41,623 nt of DNA from Gallionella sp. (lineage in GTDB: Bacteria; Pseudomonadota; Gammaproteobacteria; Burkholderiales; Gallionellaceae): NCBI GenBank assembly GCA_022340615.1, contig JAJDNO010000030.1, positions 1-41,623 of the forward strand. Reading direction: 5' to 3'. The notes beneath the pieces are model-generated. The model was not told where the DNA came from. It searched no databases and saw only the letters and a list, made by a program, of their open reading frames with translations. Position numbers and translations under genes: made by a program. Shown here piece by piece: positions 1-8,979 of the stretch (position 1 is its first letter; each line of letters starts with the position of its first letter).

Positions 1-1269
1 GATGCGCGCTTCGATTTTCGCGCTGATTGCCGCATCGTCCACCCCGTCCGCATTTGCGCCTCCCTGCAGGAATTCGGCCGGATCGCGCTGCAGCAGACCC
101 AGCACGCCGCCCAGTGCTTTGAGCTGTGCGGCCAGTTGCAATGAATTTGATTTATTCACCTCGTTGGCCAGATCGAACAGCACCGCGACCGCTTCCGGCG
201 TGTTGAAATCGTCGTCCATTGCTGCCTTGAAGCTCTGCGCATGGGGTTCGTCCCAGTCGACCCCGTTCTCCGCGTTCAGCGTCACATTCCTGAGTGCGGT
301 ATACAGCCTTGCCAGCGCTCCCTTCGCGTCGTCCAGGTGCACGTCGGAATAATTCAGCGGACTGCGGTAATGCGCGCGCAGGATGAAGAAGCGCACCACT
401 TCGGCATCGTATTTTTTCAGCACTTCGCGGATCGTGAAAAAATTCCCCAGGCTCTTGGACATTTTTTCCTTGTCGACATTGACGAAGCCGTTGTGCATCC
501 AGTAATTCACGAACGTGCAGCGGTGCGCGCCCTCGCTCTGCGCGATCTCGTTCTCGTGGTGCGGGAACTGCAGGTCCGCGCCGCCGCCATGGATGTCGAA
601 ATGATCGCCGAGCAGCCTGGCGCCCATTGCCGAACATTCGATATGCCAGCCGGGCCGGCCCTTGCCCCACGGTGAATCCCATTTGACCTCGTCCGATTCC
701 TGCTCCCTGGCGTGTTTCCACAGCACGAAGTCGAGCGGGTCATGCTTGCTGCCGGCAACCTCGACGCGCTCGCCGGCGCGCAGGTCTTCCAGCGACTTGC
801 CGGACAGCTTGCCGTAGCCGGGAAACTTGCGCACCGCGTAATTCACGTCGCCATCCTCCGCTAGGTAGGCCAGTCCGTTGGCCTCGAGCTTCCCGATCAT
901 GTCCAGCATCTCCGGCACATACCGGGTCGCGCGCGGCTCATGATCGGGACGCAGCACACCCAGCGCATCGGCATCCTCGTGCATCGCTGCGATGAAACGC
1001 GCGGTGAGGTCATGGATGGATTCGCCGTTCTCCGCCGCTCGCTTGATGATCTTGTCGTCGATGTCGGTGATGTTGCGCACGTAATCCACCTGATAATCCG
1101 AAGCCTTGAGCCAGCGGTACACCATGTCGAACACCACCATCACGCGCGCATGGCCGAGATGGCAATAGTCGTACACCGTCATGCCGCACACATACATGCC
1201 GACCCTGCCCGGCACGAGCGGCACGAATTCCTGTTTGTCACGCGCAAGCGTGTTGTAGATTTTCAACAT
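1..1269 (-). CDS. cysS: Cysteinyl-tRNA synthetase (3' end cut by window edge)
   Basis: Class I aminoacyl-tRNA synthetase that charges tRNA-Cys with cysteine in the cytoplasm. The start is the ATG at 1269-1267, giving [15 protein letters not shown]; 423 codons are visible of the roughly 460 usual for the family, so only the C-terminal tail is missing. Seen directly are the zinc-ligand Cys28 in [16 protein letters not shown], the HIGH-type motif as HLGH (residues 37-40), the segment [12 protein letters not shown], and KMSKS near residue 268. The gene diverges from the GIY-YIG gene on the other strand. Its leader holds a perfect 9-bp hairpin, described separately. Identification is secure. Confidence 0.97.
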   Translation of the reverse strand, partial: MLKIYNTLARDKQEFVPLVPGRVGMYVCGMTVYDYCHLGHARVMVVFDMVYRWLKASDYQVDYVRNITDIDDKIIKRAAENGESIHDLTARFIAAMHEDADALGVLRPDHEPRATRYVPEMLDMIGKLEANGLAYLAEDGDVNYAVRKFPGYGKLSGKSLEDLRAGERVEVAGSKHDPLDFVLWKHAREQESDEVKWDSPWGKGRPGWHIECSAMGARLLGDHFDIHGGGADLQFPHHENEIAQSEGAHRCTFVNYWMHNGFVNVDKEKMSKSLGNFFTIREVLKKYDAEVVRFFILRAHYRSPLNYSDVHLDDAKGALARLYTALRNVTLNAENGVDWDEPHAQSFKAAMDDDFNTPEAVAVLFDLANEVNKSNSLQLAAQLKALGGVLGLLQRDPAEFLQGGANADGVDDAAISAKIEARI

Positions 1270-1292
1270 TCAGAGCCCCGGTTAAATCGATT

Positions 1293-1316
1293 TCAGATGC
1301 GCTTACCCGCATCTGA
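1293..1316 (-). other. Perfect 9-bp inverted repeat in the cysS leader
   Basis: TCAGATGCG (1293-1301) and CGCATCTGA (1308-1316) are exact inverse complements around a 6-base loop. The element ends 23 bases upstream of the cysS ATG and lies in the 125-base divergent spacer. It is not followed by a T-run on either strand. It could be a leader hairpin in the cysS mRNA or an operator; no regulator is identifiable from sequence. Confidence 0.5.
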
Positions 1317-1394
1317 GGAATAATCCAGCGAAACATCTTACAATGCAGATGATGGAATAGAGAAATTTATGCGCAATTTTCCAGAGCCTCACCG

Positions 1395-1709
1395 ATGAAT
1401 TCCCGATCAGCCGCGATACAGAATCGCGCCATACGCGCTGCTTCCAACATGCCCGCCGGACACTGGCTATGCTACATATTATGCTGTGCCGACGGTAGCC
1501 TTTATACAGGCATCACCAATGATCTGGTAAAGCGCCTTGCCGCGCATGATGCGGGCACAGCAGCCCGCTACACGCGTGGCCGCGGCCCGGTCAGGCTGAT
1601 GTTTGTCGAGGGCTGCGCCGGCAAATCAGCCGCGCTGAAGCGCGAGATGAACATCAAGCGCCTGCCCCGATCAGGCAAACTCGCGTTGATTGCATCCGCT
1701 GCGGGTTAG
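1395..1709 (+). CDS. GIY-YIG domain protein (UPF0213-like)
   Basis: Small single-domain protein of the GIY-YIG nuclease fold (UPF0213/YhbQ-like group). The core begins with WLCYILCCADGSLYTGITND, where YIL and YTG stand for the GIY and YIG motifs, followed by a conserved Arg in the strand-helix segment (KRLAAHDAG) and ARYTRGRGPVRL. Family members are presumed DNA-binding or nucleolytic, but the role of this group is poorly known. The first ATG (1395) adds about 18 residues before the domain; the ATG at 1449 (MPAGHWLCYIL) gives 86 residues and is an equally good start. Neither has a clear Shine-Dalgarno. It lies between divergent cysS and glyQ. Confidence 0.8.
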   Translation: MNSRSAAIQNRAIRAASNMPAGHWLCYILCCADGSLYTGITNDLVKRLAAHDAGTAARYTRGRGPVRLMFVEGCAGKSAALKREMNIKRLPRSGKLALIASAAG

Positions 1710-1756
1710 CCCTGTAAAATGGCCGCGATGTGCTGACGCCAACTGCCGAAAACCGG

Positions 1757-1762
1757 TAAAAT
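1757..1762 (+). promoter_or_regulatory. Possible -10 element upstream of glyQ
   Basis: TAAAAT occurs 31 bases before the glyQ ATG, inside GGTAAAATG. A second copy in a similar context (TGTAAAATGG) lies 42 bases upstream at 1715-1720. Neither has a convincing -35 hexamer at normal spacing, so this is a weak call. Confidence 0.25.
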
Positions 1763-1792
1763 GCGCACCTTTGCTACTGTCCGAACCGCCAC

Positions 1793-2746
1793 ATGCTCAC
1801 CTTCCAGCAAATCATCCTGACCCTGCAAAACTATTGGGACCAGCAGGGTTGCGCGCTGCTGCAACCCTACGACATGGAGGTTGGCGCGGGCACCTCGCAT
1901 ACTGCAACATTTTTGCGCGCGCTCGGTCCGGAACCCTGGAAAGCAGCCTATGTACAGCCTTCGCGCCGCCCCAAGGACGGCCGCTACGGCGAAAACCCGA
2001 ATCGCGGCCAGCATTACTACCAGTTCCAGGTGGTGCTGAAACCGGCGCCGAAAGACATACTCGACCTGTATCTCGGCTCGCTGCAAGAACTCGGTTTCGA
2101 CCTGAAAAAGAATGACGTGCGTTTCGTCGAGGACGACTGGGAAAACCCGACGCTGGGCGCCTGGGGCCTGGGCTGGGAGGTATGGCTGAACGGCATGGAA
2201 GTCACGCAATTCACCTATTTCCAGCAGGTCGGCGGTATCGACTGCCGGCCGATCACCGGCGAAATAACCTACGGACTGGAACGGCTCGCGATGTACCTGC
2301 AGGGCGTGGAGAATATGTTCGATCTGGTATGGACCGAGGGCGTGACCTATCGCGACGTGTATCACCAGAACGAGGTAGAGCAATCTGCCTACAACTTCGA
2401 ACACAGCGACGTGGAATTCCTGCTCGGGGCATTCGGCAGCCACGAAAAACAGGCCCGATACCTGATGGAAAAGCAACTGGCTCTGCCCGCCTACGAGCAG
2501 GTGCTCAAGGCAGCGCACACCTTCAATCTCCTTGATGCGCGCGGCGCGATCTCGGTGACCGAACGCGCGGCCTATATCGGCCGTATCCGCAATCTTGCGC
2601 GCAGTGTCGCCAGAAGCTACAAGGAGAGCCGCAGGCGCCTTGACCCGCCGTTCCCGATGGCACCACGCGAATGGGCCCTTGATGCGATTGCGCAGATGGA
2701 CGCCGAAAAGCCTCCGGCCGGACACCCGAAGGAGGCCGCACAATGA
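1793..2746 (+). CDS. glyQ: Glycyl-tRNA synthetase alpha subunit
   Basis: Catalytic class II subunit of the bacterial alpha2beta2 glycyl-tRNA synthetase, which activates glycine and transfers it to tRNA-Gly. At 317 residues it is slightly longer than typical members (about 300). The family's signature stretches are intact: [19 protein letters not shown] at the N terminus, then [25 protein letters not shown] and [19 protein letters not shown]. The start at 1793 matches the usual N terminus although no Shine-Dalgarno is visible. The stop overlaps the glyS start by four bases (ATGA, 2743-2746), so the two subunits are translationally coupled. Confidence 0.97.
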   Translation: MLTFQQIILTLQNYWDQQGCALLQPYDMEVGAGTSHTATFLRALGPEPWKAAYVQPSRRPKDGRYGENPNRGQHYYQFQVVLKPAPKDILDLYLGSLQELGFDLKKNDVRFVEDDWENPTLGAWGLGWEVWLNGMEVTQFTYFQQVGGIDCRPITGEITYGLERLAMYLQGVENMFDLVWTEGVTYRDVYHQNEVEQSAYNFEHSDVEFLLGAFGSHEKQARYLMEKQLALPAYEQVLKAAHTFNLLDARGAISVTERAAYIGRIRNLARSVARSYKESRRRLDPPFPMAPREWALDAIAQMDAEKPPAGHPKEAAQ

Positions 2747-4890
2747 CGACGACCCGGAACCTGCTCGTCGAACTGCTGGTAGAGGAACTGCCGCCGAAGT
2801 CGCTGAAGATACTCGGCGAGTCTTTTGCCGATGGGATTTTCACGGGACTCCAGTCCAGGGATTTTCTGGAAACGACTTCTGTTTCGACAGCCTTTGCTTC
2901 CCCAAGAAGACTTGCGGTCCATGTTACCGATGTCCGTGAAATCTCCCAGCCACGCCCACAACCCCCAAAGCAGCTTATGCCCGTGGCGGTGGGTCTCGAC
3001 TCCGAAGGCAAACCGACCGCCCCGCTGATCAAGCGATTGCGTGCCATGCACACCGATGAAGTTGATATCCAGTGGCTGATGAACGAGCGCGTTTTTGTAG
3101 ATGAAGAAAGTGGCAAGCAGGTGTTGAAGTATCGTGAGGGTCTTGCCGCTGGGTTGCAGTTGTCTGTCGGTCTCGAAGGCGCGCTTGAAGACGCGCTGGA
3201 AGGATTGCCGATCGCCAGGGTGATGACCTATCCGAATCCGTCGGGAAACGGCTGGAAGACCGTGAACTTCGTGCGTCCGGTGCACGGGCTGGTCGCTCTG
3301 CACGGTAAAGAGACTGTCCCGGTCAGCGCGCTGGGCCTGATTGCCGGGCGCGAGACCCGGGGTCATCGTTTCGAGGCGCACAGCGCGACGATTTCAATCC
3401 GCGATGCCGACAGCTACGAAGCACAGATGGAATTTGAGGGTGCCGTGATTCCGGGATTCGGAAAGCGCCGCAAAGCGATCGCGCTTCAGCTTGCCGATGC
3501 CGCGGCCAAAGCGGGCCTCAGGCCGATCGATGATGGTGCATTGCTGGACGAAGTGACCGCGCTGGTCGAGCGCCCGAATGTGCTGACGGGAACGTTTGAA
3601 AAGGAATTTCTGGAAGTCCCGCAGGAATGCCTGATACTGACGATGAAGGCAAACCAGAAATATTTCCCGCTGCTGGATGCCAGCGGCAAACTCACCAACC
3701 ACTTCCTGATCGTATCCAACATCCGTCCTGAAGATGCCAGCCTGGTGGTAGGCGGCAATGAGCGCGTGGTCCGTCCGCGCCTTGCAGACGCCAAATTCTT
3801 CTACGACAAGGATCGCAAGCAGACTCTCGAATCGCGCGTCGGCAAACTCGCCAGCGTGGTTTATCACAACAAGCTCGGCACCCAGTTGCGGCGCGTCGAA
3901 CGCATTGCGACTTTGTCCGGGACCATTGCTCGCATGCTGGGCGTCGACAAGGCGGATGCTGAACTGGCGGCACGCCTGTGCAAGGCGGATCTGCTGACCG
4001 ACATGGTGGGTGAGTTCCCCGAACTGCAGGGCATCATGGGACGCTATTACGCGCTGCACGATGGAGAAGACAGGGTCGTGGCGGATGCAATCGAGGCGCA
4101 TTACCACCCGCGCTTCGCCGGAGACACTTTGCCTCAGGGTCCCATCGCCTGCGCCGTGGCGCTGTCCGACAAGCTGGAAACGCTGGTTGGCATCTACGGA
4201 ATCGGCCAGGTGCCCACCGGCGACAAGGATCCGTTCGGTTTGCGCCGCCATGCGCTGGGTATATTGCGCATTCTGATCGAAACGCCTATCGATCTGCCGC
4301 TGGAAGCATTGCTCAAGACTGCCGCCGCAAATTTCCCCGCGGGCACACTGGGTGCGTCGGTGACAAATGATGTCCAGGCCTTCATGCTGGACCGCTTGCG
4401 CGGCTATCTGCGCGAGCGCGATTTCGAGGTACAGCACATCGAGGCGGTGCTTTACATGCTGAACGGACACCTGCACGAGGTTCTGCCACGGCTGGAAGGC
4501 GTGCGCGATTTTGCCTCACTTGAGGTTGCCAAAGATCTCGCTGCGGCCAACAAACGGGTGCAGAACATCATGCGCAAGAACCGTGAAGAAATCGGCTCCG
4601 ATCTGGAAGGCGCGGTATTCAAACCCGGGCTGCTGACCGAAGCAGCCGAACAGGATCTGTACCAGGCCATGATAGACATAACCCCGTTCGTGCAGGGTTA
4701 CCTGGACCGCGGCGAATACGGAAAAAACCTGAAGGCACTGGTCACCCTCAAGCCGTTCATCGACGACTTTTTCGAGAAAGTCATGGTAATGTGCGACGAC
4801 AAGCGCCTGCGCATCAACCGCGCGCTGCTGTTGCAGCAGCTTGGCAGGCTGATGAACCAGGTCGCCGACATTTCCAAACTGGCAAGCTGA
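2743..4890 (+). CDS. glyS: Glycyl-tRNA synthetase beta subunit
   Basis: The beta subunit carries the tRNA-recognition modules of tetrameric glycyl-tRNA synthetase. It begins with the typical [15 protein letters not shown]; further in are the conserved [21 protein letters not shown], and an HD-like region containing [20 protein letters not shown]. The C-terminal part (about 570-700) has the helical anticodon-binding-type domain with [10 protein letters not shown] and [22 protein letters not shown]. Its 715 residues are slightly above the E. coli length (689). It overlaps glyQ by four bases and is followed one base later by gmhB, so these probably share a transcript. Confidence 0.97.
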   Translation: MTTTRNLLVELLVEELPPKSLKILGESFADGIFTGLQSRDFLETTSVSTAFASPRRLAVHVTDVREISQPRPQPPKQLMPVAVGLDSEGKPTAPLIKRLRAMHTDEVDIQWLMNERVFVDEESGKQVLKYREGLAAGLQLSVGLEGALEDALEGLPIARVMTYPNPSGNGWKTVNFVRPVHGLVALHGKETVPVSALGLIAGRETRGHRFEAHSATISIRDADSYEAQMEFEGAVIPGFGKRRKAIALQLADAAAKAGLRPIDDGALLDEVTALVERPNVLTGTFEKEFLEVPQECLILTMKANQKYFPLLDASGKLTNHFLIVSNIRPEDASLVVGGNERVVRPRLADAKFFYDKDRKQTLESRVGKLASVVYHNKLGTQLRRVERIATLSGTIARMLGVDKADAELAARLCKADLLTDMVGEFPELQGIMGRYYALHDGEDRVVADAIEAHYHPRFAGDTLPQGPIACAVALSDKLETLVGIYGIGQVPTGDKDPFGLRRHALGILRILIETPIDLPLEALLKTAAANFPAGTLGASVTNDVQAFMLDRLRGYLRERDFEVQHIEAVLYMLNGHLHEVLPRLEGVRDFASLEVAKDLAAANKRVQNIMRKNREEIGSDLEGAVFKPGLLTEAAEQDLYQAMIDITPFVQGYLDRGEYGKNLKALVTLKPFIDDFFEKVMVMCDDKRLRINRALLLQQLGRLMNQVADISKLAS

Positions 4891-4891
4891 T

Positions 4892-5422
4892 ATGAAATTA
4901 ATCATTCTCGACCGCGACGGGGTAATCAACCTGGATTCCGACCAGTTCATCAAGAAGCCTGAGGAATGGAAACCGATTCCCGGCAGCCTGGAGGCGATCG
5001 CTCGCCTGAATCAGGCCGATTACCGGGTAGTGGTCGCAACCAACCAGTCCGGCATCGGGCGCGGACTGTTCGACATGCCCATGCTGAACGCGATCCACGA
5101 CAAAATGCACAAGTCCTGCGCGCTGGCCGGTGCGCGCATCGATGCGGTGTTCTATTGCCCGCATACTGCCGAAAGCCGTTGCAACTGCCGCAAACCGAAG
5201 ACCGGAATGCTGGAAGAAATTGCCGAAAGATATAACGTCAGCCTCGCCGGCGTTCCTGCGGTGGGGGACTCGCTGCGCGACCTGCAGTCTGCCGCATCAA
5301 TGGGTGCGCAGCCCTATCTGGTGCTGACCGGCAAGGGCCTGAAAACACAAGCGGCGGGGGATTTGCCGGAAGGTACCCGTGTGTTTGCGGATCTTGCCAC
5401 CGTGGTCGCCGAACTTTTATAG
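4892..5422 (+). CDS. gmhB: D-glycero-beta-D-manno-heptose 1,7-bisphosphate 7-phosphatase
   Basis: HAD-superfamily phosphatase that removes the C7 phosphate in ADP-heptose synthesis for the lipopolysaccharide inner core. The N terminus IILDRDGVIN supplies the nucleophile and acid/base Asp pair (Asp7 and Asp9). VVVATNQSGIGRG is HAD motif II. The GmhB zinc loop is seen as CPHTAESRCNCRKPKTGM, and AVGDSLRDLQSA is the metal-binding motif IV. Its 176 residues are normal for the family. The gene starts one base after the glyS stop and nine bases before plsC, an arrangement often seen in this class. Confidence 0.93.
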   Translation: MKLIILDRDGVINLDSDQFIKKPEEWKPIPGSLEAIARLNQADYRVVVATNQSGIGRGLFDMPMLNAIHDKMHKSCALAGARIDAVFYCPHTAESRCNCRKPKTGMLEEIAERYNVSLAGVPAVGDSLRDLQSAASMGAQPYLVLTGKGLKTQAAGDLPEGTRVFADLATVVAELL

Positions 5423-5430
5423 TTAGAAAT

Positions 5431-6138
5431 ATGCTGGTCATACGCTCGCTGATTTTCCTGTTGCTGCAAATCGTCATTACGGCCGTATTTTCCGCATTTG
5501 TATTGTTTACTTTCCCCCTCGGCCGTTTGACCCGTTACCGGATCATCTCGCAATGGGCCAGGATGATGCTGCCGATATTGCGGGTGGTATGCGGCATACA
5601 CCACGAAGTGCGCGGCATCGAGAATCTGCCGAAAAAGCCGTGCATCGTGATGTGCAAACACCAGTCCGCGTGGGAGACGCTGGCGCTGCAAGTCGTCTTT
5701 CCCCCGCAGGTATGGGTACTGAAGCGCGAACTGCTGTGGATACCGCTGTTCGGCTGGGCGCTGGCGCTGACCAGCCCGATCGCAATCAAGCGCAGCGATG
5801 GCAAAGGCGCGATGAGGCAATTGCTCAAACAGGGCAAGGAAAGACTGGAACAGGGCTTCTGCGTGGTGGTCTTTCCCGAAGGCACACGCATACCCTACGG
5901 CCAGCGCGGCAAATACAAGATCGGCGGCGCGCTGCTCGCGGCAAGCACCGGCGTCCCGGTGGTTCCGGTGGCGCACAACGCCGGACGCCTGTGGGGACGC
6001 AATGCATTCAGCAAGCACCCCGGCCTGATCACCATGAGTATCGGTGCCCCGATCGATACCAGCGGGCTCAAGGCGGATGAGATCATGCAGCGTGTCGAAA
6101 CATGGATTGAAAACGAGATTGAAAACCTTGCCCACTGA
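5431..6138 (+). CDS. plsC: 1-acyl-sn-glycerol-3-phosphate acyltransferase
   Basis: Membrane-associated acyltransferase that makes phosphatidic acid from lysophosphatidic acid. An N-terminal hydrophobic segment (about residues 6-30) precedes the PlsC domain. The first catalytic motif is CKHQSAWE, that is HX4E where most family descriptions give HX4D. The later VFPEGTRIPYGQRGKYKIGGALLA is the glycerol-phosphate-binding block, followed by GVPVVPVAHNAG. The 235 residues are of normal length. With gmhB it forms an envelope-lipid pair in the glyQ-lptM run. The enzyme family is clear; exact acyl-donor preference cannot be read from sequence. Confidence 0.92.
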   Translation: MLVIRSLIFLLLQIVITAVFSAFVLFTFPLGRLTRYRIISQWARMMLPILRVVCGIHHEVRGIENLPKKPCIVMCKHQSAWETLALQVVFPPQVWVLKRELLWIPLFGWALALTSPIAIKRSDGKGAMRQLLKQGKERLEQGFCVVVFPEGTRIPYGQRGKYKIGGALLAASTGVPVVPVAHNAGRLWGRNAFSKHPGLITMSIGAPIDTSGLKADEIMQRVETWIENEIENLAH

Positions 6139-6162
6139 TGCCTGCAACCTGCCCGGAAAAAG

Positions 6163-6888
6163 TTGCGTAAATTAACCGCCCTGCCCGCCGTAGAACAGCG
6201 CGCCGCCCTCCTCGCCGGCAAGCAGATCACCTATACACTCAAACGCAGCGGCAAACGCCGCAGCATCGGCCTGCGCATCGATGACCGCGGGCTGACGGTC
6301 AGTGTGCCGTTGCGCGCGTCGGAGAAATGGCTGAACAGCGTGCTGCAGGAGAAAGCGCACTGGGTGGTGGAAAAGCTGGACGGATGGCAGATGTGCAGTC
6401 AACCGGAGCTGCGCTGGCAGGACGGCGAGCAGATCGATTTCCTCGGCGAACTGCTGGAGTTGCGCGTGAAGGAAAGTCTGTTTGCCTCCCCTGTGCAGCG
6501 GCGCGGCGGCGAGCTGTGGGTATTCGCGGCAGGCGACCGCGATAATGCGCATGTCGAGCAGGCTGTTGCGAACTGGTACCGGTTCGAAGCCGAACAATTT
6601 TTCGCGGCGCGCGTGGCACATTACGCTCCGCTGCTGAATGCCGTGCCGCGCACCGTCCGGCTGTCGCAGGCGCAGACCCAGTGGGGCAGCTGCACCGAAC
6701 GAGGAGCAGTAAGTCTGAATGTTCAACTTATCAAGCTGCCGCCGCGTCTGATCGACTATGTGGTGGTGCATGAGCTGGCGCACCTGCGCGAACTGAACCA
6801 TTCACCCGCTTTCTGGCGCGTGGTGGAAAGCGTCTGTCCGGATTATGCCAGCCTGCGCAGCGAGCTCAGGGCTGTTGCGATCAGATGA
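6163..6888 (+). CDS. YgjP-like (DUF45) zinc metalloprotease
   Basis: Predicted zinc-dependent peptidase of the YgjP/WLM-like group. The gluzincin motif HELAH is at residues 203-207 in VVVHELAHLRELNHSPAFW, with His213 as likely third ligand. It is preceded by the family block QAQTQWGSCTERGAVSLNVQL, and the N-terminal half has the beta-rich KRRSIGLRIDDRGLTVSVP. No signal peptide or membrane segment is seen, so it is probably cytoplasmic. No ATG is available: the frame opens after a stop at 6136 with CTG 6142 and TTG 6163, and TTG is preferred because it leaves a normal-length protein. Substrate unknown. Confidence 0.85.
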   Translation: MRKLTALPAVEQRAALLAGKQITYTLKRSGKRRSIGLRIDDRGLTVSVPLRASEKWLNSVLQEKAHWVVEKLDGWQMCSQPELRWQDGEQIDFLGELLELRVKESLFASPVQRRGGELWVFAAGDRDNAHVEQAVANWYRFEAEQFFAARVAHYAPLLNAVPRTVRLSQAQTQWGSCTERGAVSLNVQLIKLPPRLIDYVVVHELAHLRELNHSPAFWRVVESVCPDYASLRSELRAVAIR

Positions 6889-6890
6889 CT

Positions 6891-6896
6891 TATAAT
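6891..6896 (+). promoter_or_regulatory. Consensus -10 box for lptM-lysA
   Basis: A perfect TATAAT lies three bases after the stop of the metalloprotease gene and 31 bases before the lptM ATG. No good -35 hexamer sits 16-18 bases upstream, so the promoter call rests on the -10 and its position only. Confidence 0.45.
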
Positions 6897-6926
6897 CCGG
6901 CAAGTTAAATTTTTTCAGGTGCAATC

Positions 6927-7100
6927 ATGCGTTCCAGCTTCATCCTGTTCATCATCGCGATCCCGGCCTTGCTGCTGCAAGGCTGCGGGCACAAAGGCCC
7001 GCTGATGCTGCCCGAGCCTCCGCCCCGTACTGCGCAGGTCCATGAGATCATCGCGCCGGCATCCGGCGTGCCCGCCTCCCAACCCGGCAATCAGCCATGA
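6927..7100 (+). CDS. lptM: LPS translocon maturation chaperone LptM (small lipoprotein)
   Basis: A 57-residue lipoprotein with signal peptide and lipobox LLQGC (Cys20), directly followed by the hallmark GHKGPLMLPEPPP; the CG-x-KGPL-x-x-P pattern defines the LptM (formerly YifL) family. In E. coli the mature lipoprotein assists oxidative maturation of LptD in the outer-membrane LPS translocon. The rest is a short proline-rich tail. Its stop overlaps the lysA start as ATGA (7097-7100). The lptM-lysA order is widely conserved in Proteobacteria, which supports the call. Confidence 0.9.
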   Translation: MRSSFILFIIAIPALLLQGCGHKGPLMLPEPPPRTAQVHEIIAPASGVPASQPGNQP

Positions 7101-8344
7101 ACGAATACTTCCATTATCAGCACGACGCGCTTTATGCCGAGCAGGTCCCGCTGGCTGACATCGCGGCAAAGTTCGGCACGCCCTGCTATGTCTATTCCCG
7201 CGCCGCCCTGACGGACGGCATGCGCCAGTTCAGCGATGCACTGCAGGGTCGTGAACACCTGATTTGCTATGCGGTAAAGGCCAATTCCAACCTGGCTGTG
7301 CTGAATCTGCTGGCGCGTCTCGGCGCGGGATTCGATATCGTATCGGGCGGCGAATTGCAGCGCGTTCTGGCCGCAGGCGGTGACGCGGGCAAGGTGGTGT
7401 TCTCCGGCGTCGGGAAAACCGTTGCCGAGATGCGCATGGCGCTGGATGCGGGCATATTGTCCTTTAACGTCGAGTCCGATGCGGAACTGGATCGCCTGGA
7501 CCGGGTAGCCGGCGACATGGGCAAGATTGCGGCGGTAAGTCTGCGTGTGAATCCCGACGTGGACGCGAAAACCCATCCCTATATTTCCACCGGGCTGAAG
7601 CAGAACAAATTCGGCGTAGCCTATGACGATGCGCTCAGGCTGTACAGCAAGGCGCGCAGACTGCCCAACCTGCGCATTACCGGGATGGACTGCCACATCG
7701 GTTCACAGCTCACCGAAACCAGCCCGTTCATCGCAGCGGCCGAAAAAATTCTGTTGCTGGTGGACTCGCTCGCCAAAGAGGACATCAGGCTCGAACATCT
7801 CGATCTGGGCGGCGGACTGGGCATACGCTACAAGGACGAAACACCACCGGCTATAGCCGACTATGTGGCCGGCCTGCTGGCGGCACTGAAAGGCCGGAGC
7901 GAAAAACTGCTGCTCGAACCGGGCCGGGTTCTGGTAGGCAATGCCGGTATTCTGCTGACCCGGGTCGAATATCTCAAGCATGGCGAAGAAAAGAATTTTG
8001 CGATCGTGGATGCAGCAATGAACGACCTGATGCGTCCATCCCTGTATGACGCCTACCATCACATATTGCCGGTTCAGCATGAAAATGCTCCCGCGCAGAA
8101 TTACGAAGTTGTCGGGCCTATCTGTGAAACGGGGGACTTCATCGGCCATGACCGGGAACTCGCGATTGCCCAGAACTCCTTGCTGGCAGTGCTTTCCGCA
8201 GGTGCATACGGCATGAGCATGAGTTCAAATTACAACACCCGTCCCCGTGCCGCAGAGGTGATCGTTGACGGGACTCACATACACCTGGTTCGCGAACGAG
8301 AGCAACTGTCGCAGTTATATGCAGGGGAATATCCGATTCCATGA
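7097..8344 (+). CDS. lysA: Diaminopimelate decarboxylase
   Basis: PLP-dependent fold-III decarboxylase converting meso-diaminopimelate to lysine, the last step of lysine synthesis. The PLP lysine is in ICYAVKANSNLAVLNLL. Downstream are the substrate and cofactor stretches GFDIVSGGEL, GMDCHIGSQL, LDLGGGLGI and LEPGRVLVGNAG, and the C-terminal GPICETGDF with the catalytic Cys. At 415 residues the length is normal. It is translationally coupled to lptM by a four-base overlap and is the last gene of its run. No lysine riboswitch is visible upstream. Confidence 0.97.
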   Translation: MNEYFHYQHDALYAEQVPLADIAAKFGTPCYVYSRAALTDGMRQFSDALQGREHLICYAVKANSNLAVLNLLARLGAGFDIVSGGELQRVLAAGGDAGKVVFSGVGKTVAEMRMALDAGILSFNVESDAELDRLDRVAGDMGKIAAVSLRVNPDVDAKTHPYISTGLKQNKFGVAYDDALRLYSKARRLPNLRITGMDCHIGSQLTETSPFIAAAEKILLLVDSLAKEDIRLEHLDLGGGLGIRYKDETPPAIADYVAGLLAALKGRSEKLLLEPGRVLVGNAGILLTRVEYLKHGEEKNFAIVDAAMNDLMRPSLYDAYHHILPVQHENAPAQNYEVVGPICETGDFIGHDRELAIAQNSLLAVLSAGAYGMSMSSNYNTRPRAAEVIVDGTHIHLVREREQLSQLYAGEYPIP

Positions 8345-8500
8345 TGTTGCAATTTCTGCGAATGTTTTTCACGATACTTGTTGCACGTTTTTTTAAACGC
8401 CGATACAGTACCGGTGCCGCAACCGTCTCTAGCTGGTAAACAGGGCGTTTGGTTGTGCAGTGAGTCGTGGAAATTATTCTAAATTTTATGGAGAATTAAA

Positions 8501-8749
8501 ATGGCAACATCCAAAGCAAAGAAATCCGCAGCCAAAAAGCCCGCAGCTAAAAAGTCCGTCGCAAAGAAATCCGCAGCCAAAAAGCCCGCAGCTAAAAAGT
8601 CCGTCGCAAAGAAATCCGCAGCCAAAAAGCCCGCAGCTAAAAAGTCTGTCGCAAAGAAATCCGCAGCCAAAAAGCCCGCAGCTAAAAAGTCTGTCGCAAA
8701 GAAATCCGCAGCTAAAAAGCCCAAAGGCAGGGGAATCCTGGGCGCGTAG
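8501..8749 (+). CDS. Histone H1-like Lys/Ala/Pro-rich protein with 45-bp repeats
   Basis: An 82-residue, very basic, low-complexity protein made of the 15-residue unit [15 protein letters not shown] repeated four times (residues 7-66), then a partial copy and the tail [10 protein letters not shown]. This AAKKP/AKKS composition matches bacterial histone H1-like nucleoid proteins, which bind DNA non-specifically. The start at 8501 is supported by GGAGAAT 8-12 bases upstream. It is monocistronic, between lysA and the convergent mgtE. The repeat DNA is nearly identical between copies (see repeat entry). The same region also reads as an open frame on the other strand, an effect of repeat composition. 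Confidence 0.8.
   Translation: MATSKAKKSAAKKPAAKKSVAKKSAAKKPAAKKSVAKKSAAKKPAAKKSVAKKSAAKKPAAKKSVAKKSAAKKPKGRGILGA
8519..8722 (+). repeat. 45-bp tandem repeat array, four full copies plus a partial
   Basis: Copies run 8519-8563, 8564-8608, 8609-8653 and 8654-8698, with a partial from 8699. The only differences I see are TCC versus TCT in the Ser codon before Val (copies 3 and 4) and GCC versus GCT in the partial unit. The period is a multiple of three, so copy gain or loss would keep the frame. Confidence 0.95.
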
Positions 8750-8938
8750 TACCTGCCTCACAAGGGGCGCGGTCGACCGCCTCGCCCTTTCCAATCGGCT
8801 CAAATCCGCCGCGGTAGTCTGCGCACCTCACTGCACCGGTGTTTCCCGGGCGGGCCACACTTGAACAATTCTGAATTGCGGTATTCCCCGCAATCGGCGG
8901 CCGGCTGACCATTCCAAAGATTTTTCGGCAGAAGAACC

Positions 8939-8956
8939 ACCGGGCTGTTGCCCGGT
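8939..8956 (-). terminator. Hairpin between the H1-like gene and mgtE
   Basis: ACCGGGC (8939-8945) pairs perfectly with GCCCGGT (8950-8956) around a TGTT loop. It lies 23 bases beyond the mgtE stop, in the convergent spacer. On the minus strand it is followed by GGTTCTTCT, only modestly T-rich, so it may be a weak intrinsic terminator. The rest of the 230-base spacer (8750-8979) shows no gene. Confidence 0.45.
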
Positions 8957-8979
8957 TGCGCGTCCGAGTCTGCGAATCA

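Noticed and set aside
3394-4476. A 360-codon minus-strand frame antisense to glyS
   Set aside because: glyS is fully supported; the antisense product has no recognisable features.
6560-6610. GGTTCGAAGCC resembling a tRNA T-loop
   Set aside because: It is within the metalloprotease gene, and no acceptor stem, anticodon arm or CCA-side pairing can be built around it.
7000-7100. Lysine riboswitch upstream of lysA
   Set aside because: The region is coding for lptM, which overlaps the lysA start; there is no space for a riboswitch.
8345-8500. A terminator after lysA formed by AAACGCC (8395-8401) and GGCGTTT (8444-8450)
   Set aside because: The arms are 42 bases apart with no T-run after the second arm; too weak to call.
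8519-8722. Regular repeats that could suggest a CRISPR array
   Set aside because: The repeats are head-to-tail with no unique spacers, keep a coding frame, and no cas genes are near.
8479-8724. Open frame on the minus strand with repeating hydrophobic units, like a tandem-repeat membrane protein
   Set aside because: It is the complement of the Lys/Ala repeat gene; the plus-strand frame has the Shine-Dalgarno, start and known H1-like composition.
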